A stretch of 7,854 bases of DNA from Roseburia sp. Its GTDB lineage: Bacteria > Bacillota_A > Clostridia > Lachnospirales > Lachnospiraceae. Positions 5,631 through 7,854 of this stretch are shown here, piece after piece. Made by a program: the position numbers and the translations under genes. The stretch covers positions 1 to 7,854 of the forward strand of contig JAFYQA010000067.1 of the NCBI GenBank assembly GCA_017547315.1, read 5' to 3'. Within the stretch, counting starts at the first letter, position 1. The number at the start of each line of letters is the position of its first letter. The notes under the pieces are model-generated. The model was not told the origin of the DNA. It made no database searches and was given only the letters and a program-made list of their open reading frames with translations.

Positions 5631-6668
5631 ATGAACAAAGAATTCTTATACACACTGTTAGACGACATGTCAGTTTCCGGTCACGAAATTCCTTTACAGA
5701 AAAAAGTGATTGAAGAAATGACCCCTTACTGCGACCGCATTGACACCGATTATACCGGCAATGTCACTAGTATTATTAATCCCGACGCACCATTTAAAGT
5801 GATGTTAGCAGGACATATTGATGAAATCGGATTAATCGTAACCCACATTTTAGAAGATGGTCTTATAAAAGTAGACAAAGTCGGTGGCATCTATCCTACT
5901 GTTTATCCAGGACACCAGGTTGTGATTCATGGAGCAAAACAAAAAGTCTTTGGTGCAGTCGTAAATACGCATGATCTTATCAAAGCAGATATGAAAGCTA
6001 CGGACTTGACCATCGATATCGGTGCAAAAGACCGTAAAGATGCGCGCAACTATGTCCAGGAAGGTGACCCGGTACATTTAAATACTTATCATGCAGAATT
6101 ATTAAATGGTCATTTGAGTGCTCGTGCCATTGATGACCGTGGCGGTGCCTTCATCATATTAGAAGCATTAAAACGTGCAAAAGAAAAAGGTTGTAACATC
6201 GGCGTCTATGCCACCACAACAGTTGGCGAAGAAACCTCTATGCGAGGAGCACACTGGGCAGCAAGCCGCATCAAGCCTGATGTAGCAATCACGGTAGATG
6301 TTACTTACGCACAGGATTATCCAGGTACAAAACCGGAAGAATCCGGTGATGTGCATTTGGGCAAAGGTCCTGTTATCTGTAACAGCTCTATGGCAAATGC
6401 AAAAGTGAATGATTTATTAAAATCCTGTGCAAATGCCAAAAATATTCCTTATCAGGTAGAATCTTTTATCGGCAGAACTTGTACCGATGCAGATAAAATT
6501 CATTTTGCAGGCGAAGGTATTGTAACTGCATTACTTTCACTTCCGCTGCGCTATATGCATTCACCTGCAGAGGTATGCCATGTAGATGATATTGAAAATG
6601 CAATCGAATTGCTGGCAGAATTCTTGTGTACGATTGATGAGAATACAGATTTGAATCCATTTTCTTAA
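5631..6668 (+). CDS. M42 family metallopeptidase (glutamyl/leucyl-type aminopeptidase)
   Basis: M42 enzymes are cytosolic two-metal aminopeptidases that form large tetrahedral assemblies and trim short peptides. The 345-residue protein has the full set of expected residues: H62 and D64 in AGHIDEIG, bridging D167 in ARAIDDRGG, catalytic E199 with metal-binding E200 in TVGEETSMRGA, D222 in ITVDVTYAQD, and H309 in RYMHSPAEV. The C-terminal region has GRTCTDADKIH, a variant of the usual GTDA motif. The start was placed seven codons inside the longest frame because of GGGAGG at 5619-5624. It has its own promoter and ends in a strong hairpin, so it is probably transcribed alone. Members are annotated as glutamyl aminopeptidase, FrvX or endoglucanase M; the peptide preference cannot be read from sequence, and the glucanase label is historic. 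Confidence 0.93.
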   Translation: MNKEFLYTLLDDMSVSGHEIPLQKKVIEEMTPYCDRIDTDYTGNVTSIINPDAPFKVMLAGHIDEIGLIVTHILEDGLIKVDKVGGIYPTVYPGHQVVIHGAKQKVFGAVVNTHDLIKADMKATDLTIDIGAKDRKDARNYVQEGDPVHLNTYHAELLNGHLSARAIDDRGGAFIILEALKRAKEKGCNIGVYATTTVGEETSMRGAHWAASRIKPDVAITVDVTYAQDYPGTKPEESGDVHLGKGPVICNSSMANAKVNDLLKSCANAKNIPYQVESFIGRTCTDADKIHFAGEGIVTALLSLPLRYMHSPAEVCHVDDIENAIELLAEFLCTIDENTDLNPFS

Positions 6669-6682
6669 GACCCAAAATAAAC

Positions 6683-6723
6683 ATGAGGCAGAAAGCTCTA
6701 TCACTAGTTGCTTTCTGCCTCAT
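6683..6723. terminator. Bidirectional intrinsic terminator between convergent genes
   Basis: ATGAGGCAGAAAGC (6683-6696) and GCTTTCTGCCTCAT (6710-6723) form a perfect 14-bp stem with a 13-base loop. On the plus strand it is followed by ATTTCTTAT and begins 14 bases after the aminopeptidase stop. On the minus strand it is followed by a T-rich run ending in TTTATTTT, 70 bases after the transporter stop. Neither U-tract is perfect, but the stem is long and it sits exactly between two converging genes. Confidence 0.85.
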
Positions 6724-6793
6724 ATTTCTTATAAGCTTCCATATAACTTCTGATTCATTCGCATATATTTATAATGTATCGCATTCATGCAAA

Positions 6794-7854
6794 TCATCGA
6801 GTACTCATGTTGTCCGCCGGTGTACGTACTTTAATCGTTGCCGCATAAGCACTGTTACACAATCCCAGCACTGCTGATAAAACAAACAATAATTCAATTC
6901 CCAGACTTTCCCAAATCCAACCGCCGAACAATGCGATAAAAATGGTTATCACATGGTTAATTGATACTCCTGTAGAAATTGTCGCCTTTACCTCTTCCGG
7001 AGTGTCTGCCAAATCCTGCACATAAATATTCGATGCCATAGATGCCAAAGAAATGATAGAATCCAGCACGTAATTTACACAACATACGATAAATGCTACA
7101 TTCTTTGGGAACAAATGATGTGCAAATCCATAAAAGAAACACACTATCACCAAAATCAGTGTATCTGCCACCATAACAACCTTGTAACCCAATTTATCAA
7201 TAATTCTACCAACTACCGGCGATGCAAAGAATCCTGCAATTGCAGAAACAGCAAACAGAAGGCTAATCGTCGCCGCATTGGCTCCATAGAATAAAATGAG
7301 TACATATGGTCCAAAAGTGAAAAATACCTGCTTTCTGGCTCCATAAAACATTTCCAACATATAGTATTTGGTGTACTTTTTATGAAAATAAAAGCGTCTC
7401 TTTGTTGCATCCGTCTCACTTTTACCTGTAATACGCATCGTACACATCATACTTACTGCCGCAAGTATCACCGCTACCACAAAAAACCATTTGTATGGCT
7501 GACTCTTTACAAATAATGAAAATGCTACCACTATCACCAAATACCCTACCAGTGTACCAATCTGACTTGTAGCACTCTGCGCTCCAAGTGCAGCTCCTCC
7601 ACGTCCAGTCTTGGCATATTTAAGGCTCAACGTATTTTTCATTCCCAGCTGAATATGCTCGCCCAACGAATATATACATATTGCCAACGTTACCAGCACT
7701 TTATCTGGCGGTAAAATCGTCATCATCCCCATACCAACCAACATAATTACTGCGCCAACCTTGTACATGGTCTCCGCCGACAACATATAAAACGCCGCCA
7801 AAATAAAGACTAACATAACCCCTGGTAATTCACGGAAAAATTCCATAAGTCCTC
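6794..7854 (-). CDS. Major facilitator superfamily (MFS) transporter, N-terminus cut by window edge
   Basis: The reading frame is open to the right edge. From the first visible Met (7844-7846) there are 350 residues with about eleven hydrophobic segments, near residues 9-25, 28-46, 49-68, 91-111, 117-137, 174-188, 192-212, 221-243, 249-272, 290-311 and 316-336. A 12-helix MFS protein therefore lacks only its first helix here, and the true start lies beyond the window; this Met, preceded by GAGG at only four bases, is probably internal. The loop GRIIDKLG (213-220) is the MFS motif A repeated in the C-terminal half. A hydrophilic stretch at about 138-170 is the central cytosolic loop. The substrate is unknown; drug, sugar and peptide porters all share this architecture. 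It converges on the aminopeptidase gene and shares its terminator. Confidence 0.88.
   Translation of the reverse strand, partial: GLMEFFRELPGVMLVFILAAFYMLSAETMYKVGAVIMLVGMGMMTILPPDKVLVTLAICIYSLGEHIQLGMKNTLSLKYAKTGRGGAALGAQSATSQIGTLVGYLVIVVAFSLFVKSQPYKWFFVVAVILAAVSMMCTMRITGKSETDATKRRFYFHKKYTKYYMLEMFYGARKQVFFTFGPYVLILFYGANAATISLLFAVSAIAGFFASPVVGRIIDKLGYKVVMVADTLILVIVCFFYGFAHHLFPKNVAFIVCCVNYVLDSIISLASMASNIYVQDLADTPEEVKATISTGVSINHVITIFIALFGGWIWESLGIELLFVLSAVLGLCNSAYAATIKVRTPADNMSTR

Noticed and set aside
6770..6775. A perfect TATAAT on the plus strand between the terminator and the transporter gene
   Set aside because: No acceptable -35 was seen 16-18 bases upstream and no plus-strand gene follows; it is likely chance in AT-rich DNA.
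6729..6788. A 19-codon minus-strand frame (MNAIHYKYMRMNQKLYGSL) after the transporter gene
   Set aside because: It has no Shine-Dalgarno sequence, is very short, and lies in the transporter's 3' untranslated region before the terminator.
6683..6877. Plus-strand frame beginning in the terminator hairpin (MRQKALSL...) and its minus-strand mirror ending near 6723
   Set aside because: Both start codons are produced by the hairpin arms, and the frames run antisense into real genes.

Overview
The window looks like chromosomal housekeeping DNA from a Firmicute of class Clostridia, most likely Lachnospiraceae. The clues are moderately AT-rich DNA, strong AGGAGG-type ribosome binding sites, a Bacillus/Clostridium-style order of t6A genes, and protein wording (an RNase Z beginning MLDVCLLGTGG, a small Cys-rich protein with WGYFSNKDG) that I remember from Lachnospiraceae. 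The genus cannot be fixed from the sequence alone.

Layout: nine genes run on the minus strand from about 5524 down to the left edge. In transcription order they are a YcxB-like two-pass membrane protein, tsaE, tsaB, rimI, a small Cys-rich protein, rnz (RNase Z), a membrane-anchored protein of unknown function, tsaD, and ispD (cut by the left edge). Gaps are 3 to 42 nt and the unknown gene overlaps tsaD by 11 nt, so this is probably one operon. A sigma-A-type promoter (TTGTGA-17-TATACA) sits just before the first gene. On the plus strand a divergent promoter (TTCACA-16-TATAAT with extended -10) drives an M42-family metallo-aminopeptidase at 5631-6668. The two promoters share nearly the same -35 bases. 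A perfect 14-bp hairpin at 6683-6723 ends the aminopeptidase gene and, in the other direction, an MFS transporter gene (6794 to the right edge, first transmembrane helix missing).

How it works together: TsaE, TsaB and TsaD are three of the four proteins that make N6-threonylcarbamoyladenosine (t6A) at position 37 of ANN-decoding tRNAs. The fourth, TsaC/YrdC, is not here. RimI is the usual neighbour and acetylates a ribosomal protein. RNase Z matures tRNA 3' ends, so the operon has a tRNA and translation theme, with isoprenoid synthesis (IspD) at its end. The three uncharacterised members (YcxB-like, Cys-rich, anchored) are the least explained parts.

I found no RNA genes, mobile elements, CRISPR arrays or phage genes. 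No clear new system is visible. The most interesting points are the overlapping divergent promoters, the altered substrate-recognition motifs of the RNase Z, and the unknown genes inside the t6A operon. Three starts were moved downstream of the longest possible reading frame because a strong ribosome binding site points to an internal ATG.
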